Positions 16,311 through 25,203 of a stretch of 35,172 nucleotides of DNA are shown here, piece after piece. The position numbers and the translations under genes are program-made. Each line of letters begins with the position of its first letter. Position 1 is the stretch's first letter. This DNA comes from Spirochaetota bacterium (GTDB lineage: Bacteria; Spirochaetota; UBA4802; UBA5550). Under the pieces are notes generated by a model. The model was not told the origin of the DNA, did no database searches, and worked only from the letters and a program-made list of their open reading frames with translations. Where the stretch lies: the NCBI GenBank assembly GCA_009787025.1, contig WRGT01000055.1:1-35172 (forward strand). The letters are read 5' to 3'.

Positions 16311-17180
16311 ATGAAGATTGTACATTCTATTGATGAAGTCAGGGCTGAAATAAGAAAATCTAAAATAGCAGGTAAGAGGATAGGACTTGTTCCAACAATG
16401 GGATATCTTCATAAAGGACATATTAGCCTTGTATCTATTGCAAAAGAAAATTCCGATTTTATTGTAATGAGTATATTTGTAAATAAACTCCAGTTTAATG
16501 ACATTAACGATTTTAATAAATACCCTAAAGATATTGAGCAGGATATCATAGCAGCCGATTCCGGCGGTGTTGATCTTCTTTTTATTCCTGATGACAGCGA
16601 GATGTATCAAAATAATTTAACAACTGTTAATGTCGGCATACTTACAGGTAATCTCTGCGGCGCTCACAGACCCGGACATTTTGAGGGAGTCTTTACTGTT
16701 GTGAGCAAACTCTTTAATATTGTACAGCCTGATGTTGCGGTTTTTGGACAAAAGGATATTCAGCAGGCGGTGACTATTGAAAAGATGGTGTATGACTTAA
16801 ATTTTCCAATACATATTATTATAGCCCCGATTGTAAGAGAGAGCAGCGGTCTTGCAATGAGTTCAAGGAATAAACATTTAAGTGAAAAACATAGAAGCGA
16901 TGCTCTGGTCCTAAACAAGAGTCTTAATGAGTGTAAAAAAATGATAGATTCGGGATATGTTGACGTTAAAGATATAACTAATACTATGCAGTCTATCATA
17001 GAGAGCGGCAGTCCTGATAAGATTGATTATATATCAATAGTAGGGTATAGCGATTTAAGCCATATCAATACTATAGAAGAGAAAAGTATTGTAGCAGTTG
17101 CAGCCTTTTGGGGTAGCACAAGACTTATTGATAATATGATAATCGATAAAGATGATAGCGGGTTTTTATGTATATATTGA
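16311..17180 (+). CDS. panC: Pantothenate synthetase
   Basis: 289 residues (E. coli PanC 283). It joins pantoate and beta-alanine with ATP to make pantothenate, the vitamin B5 precursor of CoA. The HxGH nucleotide-binding motif is in VPTMGYLHKGHISLV, with SIFVNKLQF, the FGQKDIQQ segment and the KMSKS-equivalent SSRN in AMSSRNKHLSE. The canonical 'VNPxQF' reads VNKLQF here. Two in-frame ATGs exist (16299 and 16311); 16311 is preferred because GAGTGAAG precedes it and the family starts there. No panB or panD lies beside it. The 3' end overlaps the lipoprotein gene by 13 bases. Confidence 0.95.
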   Translation: MKIVHSIDEVRAEIRKSKIAGKRIGLVPTMGYLHKGHISLVSIAKENSDFIVMSIFVNKLQFNDINDFNKYPKDIEQDIIAADSGGVDLLFIPDDSEMYQNNLTTVNVGILTGNLCGAHRPGHFEGVFTVVSKLFNIVQPDVAVFGQKDIQQAVTIEKMVYDLNFPIHIIIAPIVRESSGLAMSSRNKHLSEKHRSDALVLNKSLNECKKMIDSGYVDVKDITNTMQSIIESGSPDKIDYISIVGYSDLSHINTIEEKSIVAVAAFWGSTRLIDNMIIDKDDSGFLCIY

Positions 17181-17626
17181 AAATGAGTAGTGTACTGATA
17201 TTTTTGTTTTTAGTTTGTTGTTCCGGCGGAAAACCGTTAACTCCTATTGATTCATTTAAAGCTGTTAAGCATGCAGTTGAAATGAAAGATTCAGAAAAGA
17301 TAGTTAGTTGTTTGTCAAAAGCAAGTTTGGAAAAAACACAAAGACTCAATCAGTTTATACGGGATATGAGGAATGATCAACTCTTAATATTGTCGGATAA
17401 TTATGGTTATACTCAGGATAAGTTAAAGAATCTAAAACCGGTTGATGCTGTTTATCTCTATTTTTTTTCAGATCATACAAATATAAAGCTTGGAAGATAT
17501 TTTCTGGAGAAACCAATATCAGTTGATATTTATGGAAGCAGCGCTGTTATTAAAGTGGAGAGCGGCATAGAACTGGATTTTATCAGAGAGGGTCCATACT
17601 GGAAATTTGATATAAGCGGACTATGA
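17168..17626 (+). CDS. Putative lipoprotein, unknown function
   Basis: 152 residues. The N-terminus (MYILKMSSVLIFLFLVCCSG) is a lipoprotein signal peptide with a lipobox-like FLVC/LVCC sequence, so the mature protein should be lipid-anchored. The mature part starts with a helical stretch (DSFKAVKHAVEMKDSEKIVS) and ends with beta strands (SAVIKVESGIELDFIREG, YWKFDISGL), a layout like small NTF2/SnoaL-type domains; that resemblance is tentative. Met1 or Met6 (17183) could be the start. It overlaps panC by 13 bases and lies 10 bases before the radical SAM gene, so all three are probably co-transcribed. Confidence 0.75.
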   Translation: MYILKMSSVLIFLFLVCCSGGKPLTPIDSFKAVKHAVEMKDSEKIVSCLSKASLEKTQRLNQFIRDMRNDQLLILSDNYGYTQDKLKNLKPVDAVYLYFFSDHTNIKLGRYFLEKPISVDIYGSSAVIKVESGIELDFIREGPYWKFDISGL

Positions 17627-17636
17627 GAATAAAATA

Positions 17637-18650
17637 ATGGCAAAGAAGCGTATTACCATACCGATTTTTATTCCTCATGAAGGATGCGCAAACCGCTGCG
17701 TATTTTGCAACCAATGGAGAGTTACAGGCGCTGTTGAAAAAGTAACCTCCGAATCTATTACAAAGACGATTGAGAAATATCTCTCTACTGCAATAGATAG
17801 AGCTGAAAAAATTGAGATCGGATTTTTCGGAGGAAGCTTTACTGGTCTTTCTCTTAATGAGCAAAAGAGATATTTTTTGGCTGTTAGTCCCTATGTAGAG
17901 AGCGGATTAATTGACTCAGTCAGAATATCAACCAGACCTGATTATATTGATAAGGGTAAGCTTGAAATTCTTAAAGAAAATCATGTTGAGACTGTAGAAC
18001 TGGGCGTGCAATCATTTTCCGATAAGGTACTTAAAGCTGCAGGTCGTGGTCATAGTTCAAAAGATTCTATAAATGCATTTTATTTATTAAGGTCAAGCGG
18101 TTTTAGAGTGGGAATACAACTTATGCCGGGACTCCCTGAAGATTCATATACAAGCTCCATTCAATCAACAATAAAAACTGTCGAACTGTATCCTGATGAT
18201 GTTAGAATATACCCAACGGTCGTGCTAAAAGATACTCAGCTTGAAAAATTGTTCAATGAGAAGAGTTTTATTCCTGTGACTCTTGAAGAAGCAGTTGAAC
18301 TCTGCGCAGAGATATACGGCATTTTGACAGAGAAGGGGATAAATATTATCCGCATGGGGCTTCATCCGATGGATCTAAACAATGGAGATATAATTGCAGG
18401 ACCATATCATGAAGCGTTCGGCTTTATGGTAAAATCAAGATACAGAAGGAGAATTTTGGAAGAGGTAATAGAGGAGAGTGTTAAAAAGAATAAGAACTGT
18501 GATTTAATCTCTCTTATGATTCCTGCTAAGATGAAAGAGGAGTATATAGGTATGAAAAGGGAGAATATATTCTATTTAAAAGAGAAATATTTTATAACTG
18601 ATATTGATTACAGGTTTGCAGATATTGAAAATCCTCAGATTTTACAGTAA
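17637..18650 (+). CDS. Elp3-like radical SAM protein
   Basis: 337 residues. The radical SAM cluster motif is CANRCVFC (C17, C21, C24), followed by GFFGGSFTGL (SAM-binding), VRISTRPDYI, VELGVQSF and GIQLMPGLPEDS, all typical of the Elp3/HemN-type radical SAM branch. It lacks the C-terminal GNAT acetyltransferase domain of true Elp3, so it is the short bacterial form (COG1243-like). The substrate is unknown; tRNA modification or a HemN-type reaction are possibilities. It lies immediately downstream of the lipoprotein gene. Confidence 0.88.
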   Translation: MAKKRITIPIFIPHEGCANRCVFCNQWRVTGAVEKVTSESITKTIEKYLSTAIDRAEKIEIGFFGGSFTGLSLNEQKRYFLAVSPYVESGLIDSVRISTRPDYIDKGKLEILKENHVETVELGVQSFSDKVLKAAGRGHSSKDSINAFYLLRSSGFRVGIQLMPGLPEDSYTSSIQSTIKTVELYPDDVRIYPTVVLKDTQLEKLFNEKSFIPVTLEEAVELCAEIYGILTEKGINIIRMGLHPMDLNNGDIIAGPYHEAFGFMVKSRYRRRILEEVIEESVKKNKNCDLISLMIPAKMKEEYIGMKRENIFYLKEKYFITDIDYRFADIENPQILQ

Positions 18651-18742
18651 TTTTTTATTGACTTAATCCATATAAGATAGATTTTTGTATTTCCGATTAA
18701 AATAATACGTATTTTAGATGAAATAAAATTGAGGTGACTAAA

Positions 18743-18997
18743 ATGCCCACTTACGAGTATGAGTGTCTTGAATGTAAACAAAGGTTTGAAGTATTTCAAT
18801 CCATGAATGACGCCCCAATTAGTAAATGCAGCAAGTGCGGTAAGTCTGTTCGTAAAATCTATAATTCTGCCGGGCTTATTTTTAAAGGATCTGGCTTTTA
18901 TGTTAATGACTATAAGGCAAAAAATGATAAGCAGGCTTCGGAAACGCCGCCGGCATGTCAGGGTTGCTCTGGCTGCAGCATGGGTATGCCGGAATAG
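18743..18997 (+). CDS. FmdB-family zinc ribbon protein
   Basis: 84 residues. MPTYEYECLEC opens the family signature, with zinc-ribbon pairs C8/C11 and C29/C32 (CSKC), then the conserved FKGSGFYVNDYK segment. The C-terminus adds more cysteines (CQGCSGCSMG). FmdB-type proteins are putative regulators or metal-binding proteins of unproven role. ATG at 18743 is chosen over a GTG nine bases upstream because GAGGTGA (18731-18737) is a good ribosome-binding site for it. It is the last gene of the panC-direction cluster, with a 92-base gap before it, and ends two bases from a convergent gene. Confidence 0.9.
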   Translation: MPTYEYECLECKQRFEVFQSMNDAPISKCSKCGKSVRKIYNSAGLIFKGSGFYVNDYKAKNDKQASETPPACQGCSGCSMGMPE

Positions 18998-18999
18998 GG

Positions 19000-20844
19000 C
19001 TATTTATTACTGCTTTTTTTTCTTCTTTTCTTCTTTGCCTTATTCCGTCTGTATATTGATAACAGGTATTTCTCAATGGAGAACAGGGCGCTGCCGGTTA
19101 AGGTATCCTCTTTTAATTGCAATCCTGTTATTGAATCTATATAACCGTATATGCTCTCTGGTGAGATTGCAAATTCGGGATCTACCAATAAATACTCAAT
19201 ATCGGATATGAGATATTTTTTACTTCTTTTGGGATATAAATTTTTCCTTGCATTGTATATTGGAATAACAATTTTTAGCTTGGTATTACGCAAATCGGCA
19301 ATTAATCTTTCGATCATTTTTTCATTATCCGGTTTGATCTCTATAAAATCCGAAATTGGCAACAGGAGTGAATTACTCAATGATATCTCTTCATAGATAT
19401 TTATGGTCTCCTTAGATATCTCTATATTAGATTTTTCTGTTTTATATGATTTTTTTGTATTATTATGTTGATCTTGTTCTCTGCCTTTAAAAAACATTAT
19501 TATTGAATATATTATCTTTTTTATAGAAGAGAATAATCCCTTTTTTTCGGAATAATTATCAGCATCATACATTGCCTTAAGGCGTTTTTTATGATATAGA
19601 TATTTATATACTAAGCTTTTTAGTTTTTCTACATTCTCCGTACCATTAAAAATTTTTTGCACATTCGGATCATTTTCTAACAGTCCTTTCCCGGCATCTG
19701 TAAGCAGGTCGGCAGTAGAAATATTATTATCATAATTAATTTCGTCTGCTTTTGGCGATTCAATATGCTGAACAATTGAGTTTATTAATGGTTCATATTT
19801 ATCAATAAATTGTTCAGGATCAATAAGATACTTAATATTATTATAATTATGAGTAATTAGTTTACAGGAAGATTTTTTTTCTGATTCCCATTTGTTTAGC
19901 GATTCAATAGTCATATCCGGAAAGAGAGATATTATATCACTATCAGTTGTTATAAATTTTTCTTTTAGATAATTTGATATTTCGCTGTTAAGCATAGTAG
20001 CAGGGTCTAAAAGTTTATCTACTCTAAGAATACATTCTCTTAGACTTTTAAAATTTTTTACCTTTATTTCATCGTTTTTATCAAAAGATTGGGTGAGATG
20101 ATCTGTAAGTATACTCAATATATAGTCTAATTTATTATCTCTGTAATCATTTACATACGAATTAAGTATGCCGTAGTTTTTAAGACGCCTATTAATAATC
20201 TGCTCATTAAATGATATAATTTTTTTTATCTCATCAATATCGAGTCTTGATTTTACAGCATCATAGTTATCTCTATGGAAGCAGTAATCTTCTTCAATTA
20301 CAACACCATTTTTATCTATAGAGAAATTTTTTAATGTAAAGATATTAGTTCCAAGCTGGCTTTTAATTAGATGCGCTAAATGATTTTTATTTTGAGACTT
20401 TCCTAGCAATCTTGTAAGACTAAAAAGTCTGAAACTTTTAAGCAATTCATTAAGACTTTTTGTTGATTCTCTGTCTCTTCCAATCTGAAGCTGGTTATAT
20501 TGAGCGTCTTTCATCATGAAAGTATATTCTGCTTTTTCTTCAATTTTTGGATTATTATTTGTCGGATTTACAGAAAACTTGTATGAAAATACAGGTCTGA
20601 TTTCCATTGGATGATTTTTTATAAGCAAATCAATAAGATATTGAATGTTCATCAAGCGCTTTTGAGTGAGAGGAAGCTTTATATTTCTTGATTCGTTAAG
20701 ATTTTCAGCAGTTGCAAGTTCAATTGAATCATTTTTTAACCAAATCGTCTGCCTTGCTTCAATTTCAGACAATATATCTTCAATATGAGCTTCTTTAATT
20801 AACTTTTCATTAAGAAACGGGTATTTTGCATTTTTATTGTACAA
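19000..20844 (-). CDS. Large hypothetical cytoplasmic protein
   Basis: 614 residues, charged and mainly helical, without signal peptide. A weakly hydrophobic segment (SIIMFFKG preceded by SSIKKIIY, around residue 445) is probably too short and amphipathic for a membrane helix. The C-terminus is strongly basic (RRNKAKKKRRKK). No motif was recognised. The frame opens with TTG; no ATG occurs in frame until about residue 66, and an AAGG stretch about 11 bases upstream may be the ribosome-binding site, so the start is uncertain. It may be lineage-specific. It converges with the FmdB gene. Confidence 0.6.
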   Translation of the reverse strand: MYNKNAKYPFLNEKLIKEAHIEDILSEIEARQTIWLKNDSIELATAENLNESRNIKLPLTQKRLMNIQYLIDLLIKNHPMEIRPVFSYKFSVNPTNNNPKIEEKAEYTFMMKDAQYNQLQIGRDRESTKSLNELLKSFRLFSLTRLLGKSQNKNHLAHLIKSQLGTNIFTLKNFSIDKNGVVIEEDYCFHRDNYDAVKSRLDIDEIKKIISFNEQIINRRLKNYGILNSYVNDYRDNKLDYILSILTDHLTQSFDKNDEIKVKNFKSLRECILRVDKLLDPATMLNSEISNYLKEKFITTDSDIISLFPDMTIESLNKWESEKKSSCKLITHNYNNIKYLIDPEQFIDKYEPLINSIVQHIESPKADEINYDNNISTADLLTDAGKGLLENDPNVQKIFNGTENVEKLKSLVYKYLYHKKRLKAMYDADNYSEKKGLFSSIKKIIYSIIMFFKGREQDQHNNTKKSYKTEKSNIEISKETINIYEEISLSNSLLLPISDFIEIKPDNEKMIERLIADLRNTKLKIVIPIYNARKNLYPKRSKKYLISDIEYLLVDPEFAISPESIYGYIDSITGLQLKEDTLTGSALFSIEKYLLSIYRRNKAKKKRRKKSSNK

Positions 20845-20933
20845 GAGACAATATACCTTATATTTAAAATTTTGATAATAACTAGTTAAAAATTTTCAAT
20901 TCTTTAAATTTTGTCAATTAATAATTAAACCAT

Positions 20934-21566
20934 TTAATCATTAATACTGCATCCTTTAATCATTGGTACAAAGGTTACGTATGTTATAGTTTCGCTTATT
21001 ATTTCTCCGGATACCTTTTTTAATCTAATTAGCTGTTGAGTCCTATTCCCAACCGGAGCTATAAGTCTTCCTCCATCCGCTAATTGATCTATAAGCGCTA
21101 CAGGTATTGTCTCCGGAGCTGCCGTCAACATGATTATATCAAACGGCGCTTCTTCAATAAATCCGTTATAGCCGTCATCATGAATGACAGTAACATTGTC
21201 ACACCCAAGCTCTTTAAGTATATTTTTTGCATTTTCAGCTAAAGGTTTAATTCTTTCAATACTAAAAACTCTATTTGAAAGAGCTGAAAGAATTGCAGCT
21301 TGATAACCTGAACCGCTTCCAATCTCTAAAACTTTTTCATCGCCGCTAAATTCGCATAGCTCACTCATCAATGCTACAATATAAGGTTGCGAAATTGTCT
21401 GATTATGACCAATTGGGACCGGATGGTCTCCGTAAGAGTCAAAAATATATTTTGAAGGTATAAATTTTTCCCTTTGTATATTCCCCATTATTTCCAAGAC
21501 ACGCCTGTCTTTAATCCCTCTTGCAATAAGGTGATCATTTACCATTTTTAAGCGCTGTGCTTTCAT
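20934..21566 (-). CDS. pcm: Protein-L-isoaspartate O-methyltransferase
   Basis: From the chosen ATG, 210 residues, the normal Pcm length. It methylates isoaspartyl residues in damaged proteins with S-adenosylmethionine as part of protein repair. Visible motifs are RREKFIPS-like QREKFIPSKY, GHNQTISQPYIVALM, the SAM-binding VLEIGSGSGYQAAIL, FDIIMLTAAPETIP and the C-terminal FVPMIKG. The frame extends upstream to ATGs at 21590 and 21632; the longest form would add a hydrophobic stretch (CLLLVFILTVI) that lacks a convincing signal cleavage site. ATG 21566 is preferred because homologues begin there; all candidate ribosome-binding sites are weak. Confidence 0.9.
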   Translation of the reverse strand: MKAQRLKMVNDHLIARGIKDRRVLEIMGNIQREKFIPSKYIFDSYGDHPVPIGHNQTISQPYIVALMSELCEFSGDEKVLEIGSGSGYQAAILSALSNRVFSIERIKPLAENAKNILKELGCDNVTVIHDDGYNGFIEEAPFDIIMLTAAPETIPVALIDQLADGGRLIAPVGNRTQQLIRLKKVSGEIISETITYVTFVPMIKGCSIND

Positions 21567-21701
21567 AATATTTTCTTTATCTATATTCATAATCACTGTA
21601 AGGATAAATACAAGAAGTAAACATTGATTCATATTTTTTATTATTAAAATTTAAAAAAATTTTTCTATATTTATTTATAAAACACAAGGAAATTTTTTAT
21701 T

Positions 21702-21820
21702 ATGGGAAAAATTTATTGGATTGACCGTATAAAAAATTTTGCCTAATGGTCATTGTTGCTCGTCAACGATCAAATGCCGTCCATACGAACCATGTGTTTC
21801 CATCATCACCCCGAAAATAA
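21702..21820 (+). pseudogene. Possible acyltransferase-3 N-terminal relic
   Basis: An ATG at 21702, with AAGGA 11 bases upstream, opens a 14-residue peptide MGKIYWIDRIKNFA before a TAA. One frame over, MVIVARQRSNAVHTNH continues from 21746. Joined, they resemble the start of acyltransferase-3 family membrane proteins ('...WIDxxKgfaIxLVVxxH...'). The resemblance is short. If correct, this is a frameshifted, truncated relic in the 312-base gap between pcm and the next gene. Nothing else is apparent in that gap. Confidence 0.25.
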
Positions 21821-21881
21821 AATAATTATCATTGACAATAGATAATCAATTACAATACTTTATTATAATTCTAAGGTATTG

Positions 21882-22265
21882 ATGAAAAGATTACTAATAA
21901 CGATTTTACTTATTTTTTATCAGGCAGCATCATGCTATTCTGATGGTGATAATACTGTAATATCATCTATAATTGGCGATATTGACAATTATAAAAACAG
22001 AACAATAGCGATTAATTTAAAGTTAAAATATGTAGATAAGATATTTGAAAAAATAGTATTCTATGATACTGAAAATATTGACATAGAATTTGACATCTCG
22101 GGAAAAGCTAAAAAGAAGCGGCTATCTAAAAATTTGATTAATATTCATGAAGGGATGGTTTATCGAGTAAAATTCACTGTAATCGGCTATGGAGCTATTG
22201 GCGGACTTACGGGTGATATCCATGAATTTGTTCCTTTGATTTTTGATAAAATCCCTGTTAAGTGA
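21882..22265 (+). CDS. Small exported protein, possible lipoprotein
   Basis: 127 residues. The N-terminus MKRLLITILLIFYQAASC is a signal peptide; AASC could be a relaxed lipobox, or cleavage may occur after it. The mature part is a compact beta-rich domain (RTIAINLKLKYVDKIFEKIV, YRVKFTVIGYGAIGGLTGD) with an OB-like order of strands, but no family is certain. TAAGGT (21872-21877) is a plausible ribosome-binding site for ATG 21882, which is preferred over a TTG directly before it. A strong terminator follows, so it is probably monocistronic. Confidence 0.7.
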   Translation: MKRLLITILLIFYQAASCYSDGDNTVISSIIGDIDNYKNRTIAINLKLKYVDKIFEKIVFYDTENIDIEFDISGKAKKKRLSKNLINIHEGMVYRVKFTVIGYGAIGGLTGDIHEFVPLIFDKIPVK

Positions 22266-22274
22266 GATTAATGT

Positions 22275-22317
22275 AGAAAGCAGAATAGCTGGGCGGCTAT
22301 TCTGCCTTCTCTTTTTT
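22275..22317 (+). terminator. Rho-independent terminator
   Basis: GCAGAATAGC (22280-22289) pairs perfectly with GCTATTCTGC (22296-22305) around a 6-base loop TGGGCG. The stem extends by AGAA/TTCT after one A-C mismatch, and the tract CTTTTTT (22311-22317) follows. It ends the transcript of the small exported-protein gene, whose stop is 10 bases upstream. Confidence 0.85.
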
Positions 22318-22427
22318 GCAGTGTAAAGTTAGTAATATGATAAGAACAGGAGGGTATTATCATATTAATACTTATGTTCATTTTATCGGATTAATCTTAA
22401 AAAAACTTTAATTTTTTTTGAGGAAAA

Positions 22428-23342
22428 ATGACTGGAATAATTATAAAAGTTTTTGGAAGATTTTATACTGTTTTATATAACGGATCTGAGATAAATTCGG
22501 TCCTTCGCGGTAAAATAAAAACAGATAAAATTAATTATTCAAATCCTGTTGCTGTTGGCGATACTGTTGATTTTTTAATAAATAATGATGGGCTCGGCAT
22601 TATTGAATCTATCAAGGAGAGAAAAAATACATTTACACGCAAAGACGGTGTCAGGTCAAGGGAGGATATTATTGCCTGTAATCTTGATCAGGTTATAGCC
22701 GTACAGTCTTTTAGAAATCCGAAATTAAATTTAAGATTTGTTGACAGGATTATTATTCGCAGCAGAAGAAGTAAAATTCCGGTACTTGTGTGCATAAATA
22801 AATTAGATTTAATGAAGAAGAATGAATCTCAGTATATTCGTTCATATTATAAAGGAGTAAATATAGATATAATATTTTTAAGCGCCTTAACAGGTGATGG
22901 TGTGGATAGGCTTAAAAAAAAGATAGCTAAAAATAGATCTCTTTTGATTGGCTATTCGGGTGTAGGCAAATCATCAATATTCAATAGAATATATCCGGAA
23001 GTTGAGTTTAGGGTAGATGATGTATCTGAGAGTTCCGGAAAGGGCAGGCATACTACAACAAATGTACAAATGGTCAGAGCTGATGATGGGACTGAATTAA
23101 TTGATACGCCCGGTGTCAGGGAATTTGGTCTTGTTGATATTGACAAATCGGAACTCGGCAGTTATTTCGATGATTTTAAGGCTGCTTCGGAGAAGTGCAG
23201 ATTTAGACCATGCTTGCACGACCATGAGCCGGATTGTGAAGTAAAGCGATTAGTTGAGAAAAAGATAATTCATGAAGAGAGATATATATCCTACCTTAAT
23301 ATGTTATATTCTATATCTGATAATCGCAACAGGCAATATTAA
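22428..23342 (+). CDS. rsgA: Ribosome small-subunit GTPase RsgA
   Basis: 304 residues. It is a circularly permuted GTPase that assists late 30S maturation. An N-terminal OB fold is followed by motifs in permuted order: NKLDLM (G4, about 123-128), GYSGVGKSS (G1, about 175-183), HTTTN (G2), DTPGVREFG (G3, about 226). The C-terminal zinc site is C257-x4-C262-x-H264-x5-C270 in CRFRPCLHDHEPDC. GAGGAAAA precedes the ATG. It is the first gene of a forward run with the transporter ATPase and the PfkB kinase. Confidence 0.96.
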   Translation: MTGIIIKVFGRFYTVLYNGSEINSVLRGKIKTDKINYSNPVAVGDTVDFLINNDGLGIIESIKERKNTFTRKDGVRSREDIIACNLDQVIAVQSFRNPKLNLRFVDRIIIRSRRSKIPVLVCINKLDLMKKNESQYIRSYYKGVNIDIIFLSALTGDGVDRLKKKIAKNRSLLIGYSGVGKSSIFNRIYPEVEFRVDDVSESSGKGRHTTTNVQMVRADDGTELIDTPGVREFGLVDIDKSELGSYFDDFKAASEKCRFRPCLHDHEPDCEVKRLVEKKIIHEERYISYLNMLYSISDNRNRQY

Positions 23343-23425
23343 TAATATTTAGGTCTTGATATTTTTAATAATGTATAATGCCGTTAAGTAAAATTTTTTT
23401 AAGAATTAAATATTGTGGAATTATA

Positions 23426-24184
23426 ATGATTAATGTCAAAAATCTTTCAGTCTCATTTGAAGATAGTGTTATTATTAATAATATTTCATTTCACGTAAAA
23501 CGTGGTGAGACACTTGTCGTTATGGGGAAGAATGGTTCAGGTAAATCCGTACTCCTTAAATCTTTATCAGGGTTGATTGATGAATATAAAGGTGAAATTG
23601 AAATTGATGGAATAGATATAAATGAACTCTTTAGACAAAGGGGTAAATCTTTTAAGCATGGTGACTCCGCTTGCGTTGTATCATATGTTTTTCAAAAGGG
23701 AGGTCTCTTTGATTCGCTTAATATTTTTGACAATACGGCTTTTGGACTAAGGAGAATGGGTATAATCGAGGATGAAGTGGTTCAGAGGGTATTAGCCTCT
23801 ATTCAACGTGTCGGATTAAAGGGAGCAGAGGAAAAGCTCCCGTCTGAACTTTCAGGCGGGATGCAGAAAAGGGCAGGGCTTGCCAGAGCTGTTTGCATGA
23901 ATCCAACAGTAATACTCTATGACGATCCTACGGCAGGGCTTGATCCTATTCTTACAGATTCTATAACCGATTTGATAATTGAAATAAAAAATTCTTTAAA
24001 CAGCACCTCAATTGTCGCTACTAATGATTTAAAGGTTGCAAAAAAAATTGCTGATAAGGTTGGTCTGTTGTATGCCGGAAGGTTTGTATCATATATGGAA
24101 TCAAGTGAATTTTTCAAGGAATCGGATCCATATACAAGACAATTTATACGCGGTGAACTTGATGGACCTATAGATGTTCTGTAA
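23426..24184 (+). CDS. MlaF-like ABC transporter ATP-binding protein
   Basis: 252 residues from the chosen ATG. Walker A is GKNGSGKS (34-41), the signature is LSGGMQKRAGLARA (about 141-154), Walker B is VILYDDPTAGLDP (about 162-174). QKGGLFDSLNIFDNTAFGLR resembles the Q-loop region of MlaF/Ttg2A-type ATPases, which energise phospholipid transport between inner and outer membranes with MlaE, MlaD and MlaB. None of those partners is adjacent; they may be elsewhere. The ATG at 23426 is preferred over an upstream ATG at 23378 because GGAATT precedes it and the conserved domain begins at once. Confidence 0.88.
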   Translation: MINVKNLSVSFEDSVIINNISFHVKRGETLVVMGKNGSGKSVLLKSLSGLIDEYKGEIEIDGIDINELFRQRGKSFKHGDSACVVSYVFQKGGLFDSLNIFDNTAFGLRRMGIIEDEVVQRVLASIQRVGLKGAEEKLPSELSGGMQKRAGLARAVCMNPTVILYDDPTAGLDPILTDSITDLIIEIKNSLNSTSIVATNDLKVAKKIADKVGLLYAGRFVSYMESSEFFKESDPYTRQFIRGELDGPIDVL

Positions 24185-24219
24185 TATATAGATGTTTTGT
24201 AATAATTGAGGTTTATGTA

Positions 24220-25203
24220 ATGAGATTAAAAAGAAGGATTTATGATGTAACAGGAATTGGTTCGGCTCTGCTTGATCTTATTGTTGAAGTAGATGATAAT
24301 TTTATAGAAAGTCTGGGACTGAAAAAGGGTAATATGCATCTTATAGATGCAAAGCAGAGCAGAGAAATTTTGCAGCTTATAAATAACATGAAGGTATATG
24401 CAGCTCCGGGCGGGAGTTGTGCAAATACAATTGCCGGAGTTTCCATGATGGGAGGAAATACATCTTTTATAGGAAGTGTAGCCTCTGATGAATATGGAAC
24501 AATTTATATAGATAAAACTTTTGAAGCCGGTATCACTTCATTTATCAGAAGAGGAGAAGGGATTACAGGACATGCAATTACTTTTATTACACCTGATTTG
24601 GAGAGAACATTTGCGACTCATTTAGGCGCAGCTACCCTGTTGTATGCAGACGATATAGATTTATCAATTATTTTAGACAGCTCTATCCTTCACCTTGAAG
24701 GATATCTATTTGAGCCGGACAATCTAAGGGAAGTTTGCTATAGAGCTATGAAAAAGGCTAAAGATAAGGGCGTATTAATATCAATAGATCTTTCGGATCC
24801 TGCGCTTGTGTTGAGGATAAAAGATATTTTCAGTGACGTTGTTGAAAATTTTGCAGACATAGTTTTTGCAAATGAAGAGGAGGCTTTAGCATTTACAGGC
24901 TTTAAAGAGAGAGAAGCCCTTGACATGCTGTCAAAACATTCTTTGATTGCAGTTGTAAAATTAGGTCCAAAAGGGAGCTTAATTAAATCAGACGGAAAAG
25001 TAATTAAAATTGATGTTGTTAAAGCTGATGTCGTTAATACAAACGGAGCAGGAGATATGTATGCGGCAGGTTTTCTTTATGGGATAACGTCTAACAGGAA
25101 TATTGAGTTATCAGGAAAAATGGCAAGCTATGCAGCATCTCTTGCAGTATCATCACCATGGGCAAGAGTTGAAGCAAAAATTGATTTTAGAAGTGTTTTT
25201 TAA
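24220..25203 (+). CDS. PfkB-family carbohydrate/nucleoside kinase
   Basis: 327 residues of the ribokinase fold. Signature 1 region PGGSCANTIAGVSMMGG and signature 2 NTNGAGDMYAAGFLYG (catalytic Asp in GAGD, about 276-279) are present. The opening DVTGIGSALLDLIVEVDD and the early substrate-site residues resemble the adenosine-kinase/'sugar kinase' subgroup found beside housekeeping genes, but the substrate cannot be assigned. GAGGT (24208-24212) is the ribosome-binding site. It lies 35 bases after the ABC gene, and its 3' end overlaps the convergent nrnA by 17 bases. Confidence 0.88.
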   Translation: MRLKRRIYDVTGIGSALLDLIVEVDDNFIESLGLKKGNMHLIDAKQSREILQLINNMKVYAAPGGSCANTIAGVSMMGGNTSFIGSVASDEYGTIYIDKTFEAGITSFIRRGEGITGHAITFITPDLERTFATHLGAATLLYADDIDLSIILDSSILHLEGYLFEPDNLREVCYRAMKKAKDKGVLISIDLSDPALVLRIKDIFSDVVENFADIVFANEEEALAFTGFKEREALDMLSKHSLIAVVKLGPKGSLIKSDGKVIKIDVVKADVVNTNGAGDMYAAGFLYGITSNRNIELSGKMASYAASLAVSSPWARVEAKIDFRSVF

